A stretch of 64,000 nucleotides of DNA from Monodelphis domestica (GCF_027887165.1 NC_077227.1:349973207-350037206); one strand, 5' to 3'. Shown: positions 1 through 11,919, counted from the stretch's first letter. Translations and numbers: made by a program. Notes: generated from the letters alone by a model not told the origin.

Positions 1-576
1 TGATGGATTCTAGTTATCTCCTTTCCTCTGGTCTAGTCCCCAAGACTGACCAGGAGAACTTTTGGCTCCACTACATCTAGGATTCAGCTCTGGCCACTTT
101 GCCTGCCTCCCTGTTGATAGTCCCTCCCTAAGGACCACAAACCTAAGAGTCATCTCTTTTACCCAGGTTGGTGCCAGAGGATTCTAATGCCCATCCTTAG
201 TCCTGCCTCTGGCTACCTAAGGATTCAAAGGATTTATATTTTGAAATCATCTAGTTCTACTCTAACCCATTTATAAGCCAAAGGAAGGGAAATGACTTGC
301 TCAAGGTGACACAGCTTGTGTCATGAACCTTTGGACTTTCGTCTGGTTCTTTGGCAGAAGAAGCCCATACAGATCAAGCCCCTAAAGCTGGACAAGTGAA
401 GCAATTAAAGCAATGCTCATAGAGAACTGCAGAGAGAATATGATCAGGTCAGGATGGAAGTCAGAAATGAGATGACTCTAATACTCTCACAGACCATTAC
501 TCTCTCCAGCCAGGACATTGGTTTTCTCTTGTATTTTGAGCCAGTTCCTAGAATGGCTTTCCCTCCCAGCTGCATG

Positions 577-579
<3 letters not shown>

Positions 580-627
<48 letters not shown>
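580..627. repeat. (CA)n microsatellite
   Basis: An uninterrupted CA dinucleotide run in CAMK2A intron 1. It creates spurious Thr-His or Cys-Val ORFs on the two strands. Confidence 0.98.
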
Positions 628-633
<6 letters not shown>

Positions 634-1608
634 CCAATGTCCAGCCTCCTTGACCAAAGCTTAGCCTCCACATGCCACCCCATACCCCTTCCACAGCTTC
701 CCCACTGTGGCAACACCCTGGCCCAGCAGCACCTTGCACCAGGGTACAGCACACCCTAAAAACCAGCAGCAGATATGTGCCTGTGAGTGCCAGGGGCCAT
801 GGAGGAGAAGTCTCTAGAAGGCAACATTCCCACAACACCCCCACAGATCCCCAAGATTCAATGATATCCTTCTCCTCTTGGGGCAAAGCATCACTTTTAC
901 TTTCACTTAGAATGACTGAGTCACCTCCCCCTTCCCTGACACTACTGATCCATCACCCAGCCTTACAGTCCCAGAGAAATGGAAAATGGGTGCACCAACA
1001 CCACCGGCCAGCCAAGAGCAGCGAGGTACCAATACTTTCACTCCTGCCCAGCAGGATTGTGACAGGGAAAGTACTTTCTCAACCCTAGAGCAATGCAGAA
1101 ATGGGGGCTGTGATTGGCTAGCAGGAATAGACTAGGGTCTGTTCAGGGGAAGTGGGATGATCCTGGGACAGAGCTGTAGAAACACAGGGAAGCTGAAATC
1201 CAGAGTAGCCTCATGGTCTAAGAATGTGAAGGGTCCTGCTGAGAGACCATGCCCTTGGCCAGCTGGATAGCTTGGGCCTGGGCCTGGACCCAGATTAGAT
1301 GAAGGGGCCAGTGGCTAGAGTTAGAGCTAGTTAGAGGCAGCTGCTTACTATTAGCTGGAATTACCGAACCTCCTCAGTACTTTCAGGGGTAGCACAGACC
1401 CCTTGCACTCTCTGAGCAGAGGGGCCACATTCCCCAAGCTCCCCAGCTCTGTCCAACCCAGGGAAGAAAGGAAGTATTTCTCAGTCTCCCCTAGACCCAC
1501 TTCAGATCAGAGCCCACCTTGAATATGTTTGGATACACAAATCTCTATGTCCCCTCCAGATATTCTCAGAGCCTTGTATTCTACATGGACCTGCTGTTAT
1601 TGGTGCAC

Positions 1609-1655
1609 ACGTGTGTGTGTGCGCGCGCGCCCACACACACACACACACACACACA
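1609..1655. repeat. (GT)(GC)(CA) compound dinucleotide repeat
   Basis: A run of GT passes through GC into CA. This gives an alternating purine-pyrimidine tract of about 45 bp, a classical Z-DNA-prone and inverted-repeat arrangement. The flanking 1690-2000 is also rich in CACA and CATA. Confidence 0.9.
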
Positions 1656-2011
1656 GTTTTCCTGCCCAAATGCACATAGCCAGCCTCCCACACATGTGCA
1701 CCTCATACAGCCAGGTCCTGTGCACACACCCCATACCAGCATGCCTTCACCCAGACCCAACTTCCTCCCTTATACATGTACGCACATTCAGTAAGTCCTC
1801 ATGGATGCACACAGCCTAGATTTTGACCCAGTCCATTGCAGGCACACACCAGCATGCCTTTACATATGCCCATACTCAGGCAGACACATGCATACATTCA
1901 CACATGTTCATACATTCATACTCCCACACAATGCACATGCAGACACAACTCAACAGCCTCTCAGAGATTCACACAAAATGCATGTAGATGCACAGAGAGA
2001 TGCACAATCCC

Positions 2012-2013
<2 letters not shown>

Positions 2014-2060
<47 letters not shown>
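2014..2060. repeat. (CA)n microsatellite
   Basis: A pure CA run at the end of a 300-bp CA-rich, diverged microsatellite-like stretch in CAMK2A intron 1. Confidence 0.97.
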
Positions 2061-2061
<1 letters not shown>

Positions 2062-2144
2062 CTGGCTGGAACCCAGACTCTGAATGTCTAGTACCCTTCT
2101 GCCTTGCAAACACTAGCCATTGGCAGAAAATAGTATTAAATGCT

Positions 2145-2335
2145 AAAGGAGGCACTGTGGAATAGTGGAATGAATATTGGAGTCATAGCCAGATCATGAA
2201 GGTTCAAATCCTGCTTTACCCACTTAAAACTTACATGACCTTGGGAAAGTCACTTTGTCTCTGATGATCCGTTTTTTCATCTATAAAATGGGAGGCTTGA
2301 ATTAGACAATTGCCAAGGTCCAATCCAACTCCAAA
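2145..2335 (+). repeat. MIR-like SINE
   Basis: It shows the MIR order: ATAGTGG, GGTTCAAATCC B box, CCTTGGGAAAGTCACTT, then ATCTATAAAATGGGAGG. The copy is diverged, so it is an old insertion. Confidence 0.75.
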
Positions 2336-3031
2336 CCCCAATCCAGACGCCTCCCAACCTACTTCCTATAAGTCATTAGGGTTCTAGGCCCCCTGAACAT
2401 GGTGCCAGTGGAACACCTTATCCCTACAGCTTTTAAATACTGTGGGGAAAAAAACCAAACAGGAAAGTCAACTTGCCAACCTAATCCCAATTCCTTATCC
2501 TTCTGTCCTCTGCATTGACCAGCTGCAGTCAACATTCATAAAACCAGGTTAAATACCAGAATTTGGCATTAACCAGCCATACCAGGTACCTCTCTGTCTT
2601 CCCCTACCTTGTGAGCTATACAAGTTCACCCAGGACAGCTGGGCCTCAGATCCCATGGCTCTGCCCCTCCCTGTCCCTACAGACCCAAGTGCTCAAAGAT
2701 GCTTTCTAAGCATCGTTCCCTACAACCTTCCCCCATCACCATAGGGCAACTGGACTTTAGCCCTGAATAGACCAGTCTAAGTACCAAATAAATGTTTATT
2801 TCCTTCTCTCCCTTGCTCACACCTGGTCCTCTGTGGTGCTAACTTTGGCTGGGAGGAGCTTCCTCAGAAAAGTTGGCCACTCTCCACGGTCCGGGCAGTG
2901 TGGGCATATGTGTGCTCACATTCTGGTATGTACATGAGGGTGCAAGGACATGTTGAGTGTTTGCATGCATTTATGAGCAGGGGTGAGCTCAGTAAATATG
3001 CATGGGTCATGTACCTGGATGCACGCACGCA

Positions 3032-3033
3032 TA

Positions 3034-3088
<55 letters not shown>

Positions 3089-3091
3089 ACA
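3032..3091. repeat. (CA)n microsatellite with CATA edges
   Basis: A CA run flanked by CGCA and CATA units, about 140 bp downstream of CAMK2A exon 1 on the minus strand. Confidence 0.97.
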
Positions 3092-3232
3092 CCACAGATG
3101 AGATTCTTTGGGAGCCTAACCTGAAATACTCCTCCATCAAACCAATAAACTGCTTTGATCAGGCATCTTCTCCCTTTCCTACCTGGGAGGAAGAAATCAG
3201 CCTGCTTCCCACCCCTCCCCAATGGAAACTTA

Positions 3233-3490
<258 letters not shown>

Positions 3491-3546
3491 TAATGATGAG
3501 GGCAATTTGTCTCCTCTAAGCCTCACAAGCCTTCGTCAGCATCCAG

Positions 3547-3915
3547 GTTCCCATGGCAACCACCTCTGAAACGCCCTGTTTCCGTTGCCCCAGCAACTGC
3601 CTTCCAAACACCTGCAGGCCATAGGGCCCAGGTCGGGGGCGGGGGAAGGGGAAGCCAGAACCCAGGGAGACTTGGAGGGGGGAAAGAAGAAAAAACTTAC
3701 TCCCCAGATAAAATAAATAAATAATCTCCAGCACCACCCAGAACGCTGGGGTGATTGAAGCAGATGGGCTAGGATTAAGTGGGGCAAAAAAGGGTTGTCA
3801 TGGCAACTACCCTTTCCACATTTCAGGAGGTCCCTGAAAAGACAGGATGCTGTTGCCCTAGCAACTACATCTTATCCTCCAGAAAAAACAGGTATTGCCC
3901 TGTTGCCCTGGCAAC
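3547..3915. promoter_or_regulatory. Cluster of five RFX X-box motifs upstream of CAMK2A
   Basis: Five 14-bp near-palindromes fit the pattern GTTNYCNYRGCAAC: 3547-3560 (GTTCCCATGGCAAC), 3584-3597 (GTTGCCCCAGCAAC), 3794-3807 (GTTGTCATGGCAAC), 3852-3865 (GTTGCCCTAGCAAC) and 3902-3915 (GTTGCCCTGGCAAC). This is the X-box bound by RFX winged-helix factors (RFX1-4 and 7). They lie 250-620 bp above the CAMK2A start codon. The motifs are seen directly; RFX control of CAMK2A is inference. Confidence 0.7.
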
Positions 3916-3964
3916 ATTCAAGTTCCAAGATTTAGAGAGAAATGATGTCTAATTCATCCAGACC

Positions 3965-4426
3965 CACATATATCTCTTTCTCGTTTCCTTCTCCTTTCTC
4001 CCTGCTCATCTTTCTTCTCGTTCTTTACTCTAACTTCTCTCTCTTACCTCTATCATTTCTTTTATTCTCTCTCTCTTCCCTCTTACCTTTTTCTCCGCTC
4101 CAATCTTTATTTCCTTTCATCATTCACCTCTCACTTTTCTTTAATCTTCTCTTTCTTACTCATCTTTTTCTCTTCTCTCCTTTCTCATCTCTCCTTTCTC
4201 CCAAATATCTTCTCTCCCTACTCTCACTCCCCCTTCTCTACTTTCTCATCTCCCTTGTGAAGATTGGATTTGGCTCTCCCCTGATTGTAACAATGAAGGT
4301 ACTTAGCTCTTCCCTGATTGTGATTTCCTTTCCTTTCATTTCTGCTCTCTCCCTTCTATTATGTCTCAATTACATCATCTTTTTTCTTCATTCTTCTTCC
4401 CTATCACTCATTCCCTCTCTTCTCTC

Positions 4427-4495
<69 letters not shown>
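3965..4495 (+). repeat. Long polypyrimidine tract ending in (CT)n
   Basis: About 530 bp are almost all C and T on the plus strand, with a short mixed interruption near 4258-4330. The tract ends in a pure (CT)n run at about 4414-4494. On the minus strand, the CAMK2A sense strand, it is polypurine. Long ORFs across it (Ser/Leu/Phe only) are composition artefacts. Confidence 0.9.
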
Positions 4496-4497
<2 letters not shown>

Positions 4498-4794
4498 TGT
4501 TTCCCCTCCCCCCACATTCAGGAACTATTAAGTTCCTGCTGTTGTACTGCTGCACACTAGAAGGAGTGCAGAGGAGAAGTCTCAGATAGGGTTGGGTTTG
4601 TTTTGGTTTTTTGGAGAGAGCCATCCCTTGTGACCCAAGACATGAGTTGATCCTCTCCCAAGGATCTTCAAGTGGACATTGGACTCTGCCCCTCTCAGCC
4701 CTCCTTCCTTAAAGGAATCACCAAGTTGCTCTTTCCTGTGGGCCCTGTCCTAGTTTCTAGATTTTTTTTTAATATCTTAGGAGTGGGGGTTGGA

Positions 4795-4970
4795 GCATGA
4801 GCAGCAACCCAAACTAGTAGAAACAGAACTGGAATTAGAAGACCTGAGTTCTATCCCATCTTTGCCATTATGTGACAAAGTATTTTCTCTCTTACAGATT
4901 GTTTCCATGTTTAAAATGAAAGGGTTAGACTAAGAGACCTATAAGGTCCCTACTAGCTGTAGGAATCAAT
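4795..4970 (+). repeat. MIR-like SINE
   Basis: MIR core features are readable, including AGAAGACCTGAGTTCTA and the tail TAAGGTCCCTACTAGCT. Diverged. Confidence 0.65.
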
Positions 4971-5795
4971 CCCCACCACGGCACCCATGTCCTCCTATGT
5001 GCTTGGCCAAGCCAGTGGGGATAGTCAAGGACTAGGGGGCTGAGAGGGGAATGAAAGCCAGGTCCAAACTTTCATCCTATTTTCCCTTTCCTGCACTTCC
5101 TCTAACCAACCATATCTAAAAGAGTTAGCATTTGGCTGGAAAGGAATTGTAGAGCATTCTCACCATGGAAAAAAACTCATTTTTATCTCCCTTGCCCACC
5201 ATTAGCACCTCCCATCACCACCTCTTAAAGAGCATAATCCCTTCTTATTTTTATTTTCTTGTCCAATAACTGTAACTCAGGACCCCTTGACATCACACAC
5301 TCTGATACCAAGCATTCATCATCCTAGCTATCACCCCATCTTTCTAGAGGAGATAAATGGAGATCCAGAGAGGTTAGGACCACAGTTCTATCAGAGACTA
5401 ATTTGGAATACAAATTATAGAACTATTCAAAAACATAAATGTCTAAATTTTTTCCTAGGGGAAGAGAATACCCTGGTCCCAATTCTCACCCAGATAACCT
5501 GAAACTCAGATAATTGTCTTTCAGTGAGTCCAGAGCTACAAAAAGGAAAATTATTTCAAGCATCTACATCATCCTCCAAGATTTTCCAATTTCACCCCTC
5601 CCAGTTATCAGTAGTGCTAACCTCTCGTATAATGGGCATTTCCCAAACTCTAATGACTTGCTTTTTTTTTTCTTTTTCTCCAAAAACCCTTTGTCTATTG
5701 ATATTCTATGCATCTAGAATCCAAATGCTCTCTCTCTCTCTCCCCTCCTCCCCTTCTCATTTTCTCTCACACTGTCTCTCCTTTCCCTCTTTCTT

Positions 5796-5842
<47 letters not shown>

Positions 5843-6980
5843 CACACCCTCCCACTTCCATTTTTCCCTGGCTGCAGGAATCCCTTCCACTTGCCCAAGA
5901 GCCAGAGATAGGAACAGAGAATAGCCTAACCCCTGAAGAGACAGGCTCCTCCAGGTGGTGAATTGAACTCATCAGGTATAGCTGCTTTTTTCAAAGGAAA
6001 GAAATCAAAGAGGGCGGGGGAGATAGAAAGGGAAAGGAGAGGAGAGAAGCAAGGAGGGAGGTGGAAAAGAGGGAGGAGGTAATGGCTCAGCCATTAATTG
6101 CACCATCACCACCTTCAGAAAAAGGAAAAACTACTTGGTTTTGTTTTTGCACACAATACACTTTCCCTTCTCCCGCCAACGTAGCAATTCAGAAGCATAA
6201 AGGAGGACCCTCATGTGCCTGGGCACACAGGACTGCCACCCAGCTAACCGGCAGCCAAGCATTGGATATGCTATTACATCCACCTTCAGTACTCACCAGG
6301 AGCAGGACAGCTGCCCTTTGGCAGCATGGGGAATGGAGAGAGTGGGTAAGGGGGTGGGGAGGAACTGAACTAAGAGAACAGGGCTTGGCAGAAATATCAG
6401 CCACAGAGTGAAGGCCCCAACAAGATGTCCCATGGTTCCCACCTCCTCATGTCTTGGCTCCTCCACCTGAATTCCTTCTTCTAACCACCTCCATCTTTTT
6501 CCACAGATGCTGTGCCTTGCAAAAATGCCCACCCAGAACAGGCTCTTTGGGGCAGTGGAAGGGCTAGAGAGGGGGGCCACTGTGGGAAACAGAGCAGTCA
6601 CAGAAAACCAAGCCAGGAATGGGATATTCTGTTTTCCTTATATCTACAAATCCCCTAAACTGAGCTTCCAGTCCAAGGAAGCAAGCATTTGTATCTCACA
6701 GCTCCTCAAGTGCCTAATAACTCATTTCTTGGCTTTTCTGAAGGGATCATATCCCTTTGTGTGCACCTAGAAAACCAGGAGGCTGGAGATTTTTATCAGA
6801 ATATAGAATTTTAGCAGTAAAGAGACTTTAGATCACAGAATGTTAGAATTAGAAGAAATTAGGAGATTCTAATTTTACACAAGAGGAAACTGAGCCTAAG
6901 AAAAGGAAAGTAACTGCCCAAAGTTATGTAGCTATTCATTGGTAGAGCTGGGGCTATAAACAGCTATGGGCTGGAAAATG
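4971..6980. other. Intergenic stretch without recognised gene
   Basis: Mostly single-copy-looking DNA between the CAMK2A upstream region and a SINE cluster. It contains a (CA)n run at about 5804-5838 and an old MIR-like fragment at about 6830-6960. No ORF has family resemblance. Confidence 0.6.
5804..5838. repeat. (CA)n microsatellite
   Basis: A CA run following a CT-rich stretch (5725-5800). Confidence 0.97.
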
Positions 6981-7089
6981 TTTCATAACCACCAAAATGA
7001 CTTGCCCAGGGTCACACAACTAGTAAGTGTCTGAGGTCAGATTTGAATTTAAGAAGATTTCTTAATCAGATGCTGATTTCTGTTATCAT

Positions 7090-7400
7090 AGAATATATTG
7101 GGAGGCACATTGGCAAGGTATCCAGAGAAAAGTCACCAGGATGTGAAGAAGCAAAAGATAGTACCATAGGAGGATCAGCCCAAGATTAAGTGGGCTGTGG
7201 TCACTACCTTCAAGTATCTGAAGGAATTCAACTTTTTCTGTTTACCTCCAAAGAGATAACAATGGAGAAAAGTTGATATTGAACTGACTTCAGATCAATA
7301 TAAGGAAAAACTTTCTAACAGAGATGACAAACAATGGATTGTGCTGTGTTCTGAAGAGCTCCCCATCAGGTATTTAGACTGAGGTCATGCCTACATTGTA
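7090..7400 (+). repeat. CR1/L3-like ancient LINE fragment
   Basis: The segment TTCAAGTATCTGAAGG, then TAAGGAAAAACTTTCTAACA and CTCCCCATCAG, follows the 3' region of mammalian L3 (CR1-type) LINEs as I remember it. Related fragments occur at 22300-22830, 47785-48020 and 49355-49480. Confidence 0.6.
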
Positions 7401-7504
7401 AAAATGTTGCAGAGACCGAAACATTTTGTAACTGAGCTACAGGAATGTAATTCTTCTCTCCTTACTCTCCTTTCTGCCTCGATGCTTGAAAAGATCCTCC
7501 TTTC

Positions 7505-7690
7505 GGGGGCAGCTGGGTGGCTCAGTAGATTGAGAGCCAGGCCTAGAGACAGGAGGTCCTGGGTTCAAATCTGGCCTCAGATACTTCCTAGCTGTGGCAA
7601 GTCACTTAACCCCCAATGCCTAGCCCTTACCACTCTTCTGCCTTGGAACCAATACAGAATAAGACAGAAGGTAAGGGTTTTTTTTTTTAA
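7505..7690 (+). repeat. tRNA-derived marsupial SINE
   Basis: Nearly full length: GGGGGCAGCTGGGTGGCTCA start with A box, GGTTCAAATCTGG B box, CAAGTCACTTAACCC, then AGAAGGTAAGGG and a T/A tail. The flanks ATCCTCCTTTC (7494-7504) and ATCCTGCTTTC (7691-7701) are an 11-bp target-site duplication with one mismatch. Confidence 0.9.
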
Positions 7691-7908
7691 ATCCTGCTTT
7701 CTTTCCCGAGCAATGCCAAGAGGTGACATGGGGAGGGAGGAAATGAAGGGTGATGGAGAAGAGGGTAAAGGAAGATGTTGGGGTGAGGCAAAAAGAGGCT
7801 CCTGACTATGTTACCTTGCCTGAATCCCAAGTCTTCTAGTGAATGTGGGGCAGAAGTAGGAGGAGCTTGAGGGGAGAGTAAGGTCACTAGCAGATTGTAG
7901 TTTTTTAA

Positions 7909-8092
7909 GCCCTTACCTTAAAATCAATTGTATATTGGTTCTGAGGCAGAAGAGCAGTAAGGGCTAGGCAATGGGGGTTAAGTGACTTGCCCATGGTCAC
8001 ACAGCTAAGAAGTGTCTGAGGCCTGGTTTGAACCCAGGACATTCCATCTCTGGGTCCAGCTTTCTATCCACTAAGACACCTAGCTGATCATC
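7909..8092 (-). repeat. tRNA-derived marsupial SINE
   Basis: Reverse copy of the same family: CCCTTACCTT at the left, GTGACTTGCCCATGGTCACA in the middle, and the reversed head at 8080-8092. Confidence 0.88.
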
Positions 8093-9079
8093 TTCTCACT
8101 CAAAAAAAAAAATAATAAGTGAATTCTCATTTACAAAAGGCAGCAGAAGGAGACTGTTCCTCTAATTGGCTCATCATTTCCTCACCTTTCTGTATAATTA
8201 CTGCCCCTGATAAAGAGATATTACAGCAAGTGCATAGCATCCCTGCCCACCAGATCCATGGGACAGAGAGAAGATGGGAAGGAAGGGAAAAGAGGAGGGC
8301 ACCGTCAATTGTGCCCAGTGGCCCATGGCAGCAGTGAAAAGAAGACAGCTTGTGTTTGTCCATCAGTGAGAGCAGGAAAGGATGATTACAGCCGCTGGCA
8401 CTCATACCCACATGCATGCTGACATCTGGCACACATGTATGTGGCTGCCTGAGCATGCGCATGATGGACCAACACCCAGAAGCACCTAAGCTGGCAAAAT
8501 TCCTACTCTGCCATGCTGGTATGCAGGCCCACATACATGCTAAGCTTAGTGTCATGGCTATCTGGGCTTCCATCTGTGCCCACGAACAGCCTTTGAAGTC
8601 AAAATAAACATGCTTCCTGGCTTTTGAATCACATCAGTTTACAGGGGCAGGGAAGTATAAGTGATTTCCTATCAGCATGACAATGCAGAGATATGCATTT
8701 GGTTCAAGGAAGAACCTCTGCACCACTGGCCAGGATGATGGCATGTGAGGGATACTGAGTCTATCCCTCCACCCTTAGATAAATATCCCCATGGGCATGA
8801 AGGAATGTACTCAAATGGCCAGTCTCCTAGACCTAGAGAATCTGCTCTCTCTTCCTGCTCCCCTGATTCCTCCCTGCACTTAGAAGATCTCCTTTCTGAG
8901 TCTAGTTAAAAGGATGGCTAGCAGAATGAGCCAGTAAGCAAGAGCTTATTCTATTGATCAATTTAAAGAATGGGGTTTAAAATAGGAGAAAGAAGGATAG
9001 GATGGGGCATCCTGAATGGGGCCCTGATTCACCTACTGAATGGAGGGGCAGTTTGGGACAAGTTGTTTTGGTCTTGGAG

Positions 9080-9270
9080 TCATAAAACTTAGTTTCAGTT
9101 CCTGGCTCCAATCCACTATTACCAGCTATGGGACCCTGGATGACTCATTTCACCCCTCTGGGCCTTATTTGTTTCTTCTGTAAAACTAAGGTAATTATAC
9201 TTACACACAGGTTTTTGTGAGGTTAAGATTTTGCAAATCTTAAGCCCTACAGAAATGTGAGCTATCATTG
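9080..9270 (+). repeat. MIR-like SINE
   Basis: Diverged MIR with the long 3' end: CTCTGGGCCTTATTTG, CTGTAAAACTAAGG, then TTTGCAAATCTTAAG. Confidence 0.65.
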
Positions 9271-9492
9271 TTAGCCAGAGAGAATCACAGAATCTCAGAT
9301 TTGGATGCGATCTCAGATGCCATGGAAAACAACTCAGCTAAACAAGAATGCCCCCCTACAACTTAGAAAAGGAATGGTCATTCGGCCTTTGCTTGAAGAA
9401 CTGCACTCAGAGGGAGCCCTTTCTTCACCAAGGCAGCCAGGAGTATGCTGATAACTGTTTAAGGACCACCTCTTCAGAGATTAAAAAAAAAA

Positions 9493-9700
9493 TGGGCCAG
9501 TTAGGTGGCACATTAGATAAAGTATCAGGCCTGGAATCATGGAGGACCTGATTTCAAATCTGGCCTCAGATACTTCCTAGTTATTTGACATTGGGCAAGT
9601 CACTTATACCCCATTGCCTAGTCCTTGCCCCTCTTCTGCCTTGGACTGATAGTGTTGATTCTAAGACAGAAGATAGGGGAAAGAGGGAAAAGAGAGACAG
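9493..9700 (+). repeat. tRNA-derived marsupial SINE
   Basis: The head GGGCCAGTTAGGTGGCACA, the B box and the tail CTAAGACAGAAGATAGGGG run directly into a purine-rich tract and the GGAA array that follows. Confidence 0.85.
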
Positions 9701-9721
9701 AGAGAGGGAGACAGAGAGAGG

Positions 9722-10023
9722 AGGAAGGAAGGAAGGAAGGAAGGAAGGAAGGAAGGAAGGAAGGAAGGAAGGAAGGAAGGAAGGAAGGAAGGAAGGAAGG
9801 AAGGAAGGAAGGAAGGAAGGAAGGAAGGAAGGAAGGAAGGAAGGAAGGAAGGAAGGAAGGAAGGAAGGAAGGAGGGAAGGAAAGAAGGAGGGAAGGAAGG
9901 AGGGAAGGAAGGAAGGAAGGAAGGAAGGAAGGAAGGAAGGAAGGAAGGAAGGAAGGAAGGAAGGAAGGAAGGAAGGAAGGAAGGAAGGAAGGAAGGAAGG
10001 AAGGAAGGAAGGAAGGAAAGAAG
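9722..10023 (+). repeat. (GGAA)n array, about 300 bp
   Basis: Tandem GGAA/AAGG units, with GGAGGG and AAAG interruptions around 9871-9905. The array extends the A-rich tail of the SINE at 9493-9700. ORFs of Lys-Glu-Gly-Arg or Pro-Ser-Phe-Leu repeats here are artefacts. Confidence 0.98.
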
Positions 10024-10044
10024 GGACTACCATGCTCCTATTAA

Positions 10045-10960
10045 CTCTTCTCTCCAGGCTGAAGATCAACAGATCTTTCTATGCCATGATACCCTTCTCT
10101 GGTTTATTAATATCCCTCCTAAAATGTGATGTCCAGAACTGAATCCAGTACTCCAGTGTCGATCTGACTAAAGCAAAGTATACCAGCATCCCTCATTCTG
10201 GACATTATGACTCTTGTGTTGGATGATATTATCTTTTTCTTTTTCTTTAAAACCCTTACCTTTTGCTTTAGAATCAATACTGGTTCTAAGGTAAAAGAAT
10301 AATAAAGCCTAGGCAATTGGGATTAAGTAACTTGCCCAGAGTTGCACAGCTAGGGAGTATTTGAAGCCAGATTTGACCACAGAACCTCAGGCCTGACTCT
10401 TTATCCATTGAGCTATCTAGCTGTCCCAGTATTATCTTTTGTGACTACCCTATCACACTAGTGGCTTATATCAACCTTGCAAACTATTAAAAATCTTCCC
10501 CCCCTCCAATAGTAAAAACATCTTTTTCAGACAAACTGCTATCTAGTCATACCTCTCCTGTTCTGGCCTATATGTTAGCTACCACTCCTAACTTGGTGCC
10601 ATCTCCACATTTCATAATCACTTCTTCCTGCTTTTATTCAAATAATTGATAAAAAAATATTAAATAATACAGGGCCATAAGCAGATCTCTAACACCCTCC
10701 ATTAGATATCGCCTTCCAAGCTGGCATGGAACTACTTTTTGTAATCAGTCATTTAGTTGGTTCCCAAACCACCTGAATCATATTCTTTGTAGCCTACATA
10801 TCTCTACCCTATCCACTAAAAAACAGCACAAGAGATTTGGTCAAATGATTTGCTTAATTCTAGGCAAACTATATGTATGGCATTCTTTTAATCTAAAATA
10901 GGAAATTAAATAAGTCTGACATGTACTCTCGAGAATGCCATGCTGACTGCTTGTGATTGC
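10045..10960 (-). repeat. CR1-like ancient repeat, split by a SINE
   Basis: The segments GATGTCCAGAACTGAATCCA, ACTCCAGTGTCGATCTGACT and TCTTTTTCAGACAAACTGCT belong to an ancient amniote LINE-type repeat I associate with CR1. A younger SINE interrupts it at 10238-10429. Class and orientation are tentative. Confidence 0.4.
10238..10429 (-). repeat. tRNA-derived SINE with target-site duplication
   Basis: A reverse SINE (AACCCTTACC at left, AACTTGCCCAGAGTTGCACA, AGCTATCTAGCTG at right) is flanked by perfect TATTATCTTTT duplications at 10227-10237 and 10430-10440. Confidence 0.88.
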
Positions 10961-10984
10961 TGCTTCTTTTTTCGCCATATTCAT

Positions 10985-11230
10985 TATACTTGGCCAATAT
11001 ATTTGACAATGTAAGTAGAAAGAACAACAATAAAAAATAAAATACAATCTTGAATACTATTATTATAATGACCAAGTTTAACTCTGAAGGAGAGAGAAGA
11101 AAATACAACTCCCTTCTTTGCAGGGATGAAAGGCCTGGGAGTATGGAACAGAGGATCTACTATCACACTCAGTTGAACCAATCATTAATTTTGCTGAACT
11201 CTTTTCCCCCTCTTTCCTGGTTAAAAAGGT
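10985..11230 (+). repeat. L1 3'-end fragment
   Basis: Contains AAGTTTAACTCTGAAGGAGA and a distal purine-rich segment also seen near 26440 and 50790, as in old L1 3' ends of this genome. Confidence 0.5.
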
Positions 11231-11234
11231 AGCT

Positions 11235-11437
11235 TGAGGGCAGATGGGTACTTTAGTGGATTGAGAACCAGACCTAGAGATGGGAGGTCTTGGGTTCAAA
11301 TATGGACTCAGTTACTTCCTAGCTGTGTGACCCTGGGCAAGTCACTTAACCCTCATTGCCTAACCCTTACTGCTCTTCTGCATTAGAACCAATGCACAGT
11401 ATTGATTCTAAGAAGAAAGCTAAGAATTTTTTTTAAA
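11235..11437 (+). repeat. tRNA-derived marsupial SINE
   Basis: Full-length copy: GAGGGCAGATGGGTA head, GGGTTCAAAT B box, TGTGTGACCCTGGGCAAGTC, and a CTAAGAA...A-rich tail. Confidence 0.88.
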
Positions 11438-11464
11438 GCCCTCTGGAGAAACAAAAATTAATTC

Positions 11465-11705
11465 AATGCCTGTCTTTTGCCAGGCATTGTGCTAAGCACT
11501 TTATAAATATTAGCTCATTTGACTCTCACAACAATCCTGGGAGGCAGGTGCTATTATTATCCCCATTTTACAATTGAGGAAATTGAGGCAGATTATGTGG
11601 TTTGCCCAGGGTCACACAGCTAGTAAGCATGTAAGGCTAAATTTGAACTTAGGTCTTCCTGACCCCAGGCCAGCTCTATCTATTGCATCATTTAGCTGCC
11701 TCCCA
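11465..11705 (-). repeat. MIR/Ther-like CORE-SINE
   Basis: Reverse copy: GTGCTAAGCACTTTATAAAT, TATCCCCATTTTACA, TTGCCCAGGGTCACACAGCT, then the reversed head TAGCTGCCTCCCA. It is more complete than most MIRs in the window. Confidence 0.8.
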
Positions 11706-11919
11706 GAAGAGGGATATATTTGAAATTAAGCTGATGAAAAAAAAATGCCAATAAAATATTTAAAGATAAACAAAAGAAATATGCTCTAGAATTTTTCCAT
11801 GACTCAAAGGCAATCGCATTGACCTATATATAGTGTGCACCTTCTATTCTCATTCTTTAAAAAAGGAGTATTTGTTCTTTTCCAACATCTATTCCATCCT
11901 TCAAAGAGAAAGGGATTCT

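Noticed and set aside
3942..4589. 215-codon Ser/Leu/Phe-rich ORF resembling a membrane protein
   Set aside because: It is a polypyrimidine tract; hydrophobicity comes from CT-rich codons. No homologue is recognised.
7505..7690. tRNA gene suggested by A and B boxes
   Set aside because: The boxes belong to a tRNA-derived SINE; no cloverleaf or anticodon arm is maintained and many copies exist.
9581..10142. Long ORFs on both strands with Gly-Arg-Lys-Glu or Pro-Ser-Phe-Leu repeats
   Set aside because: They are translations of the GGAA array and change reading with every frame.
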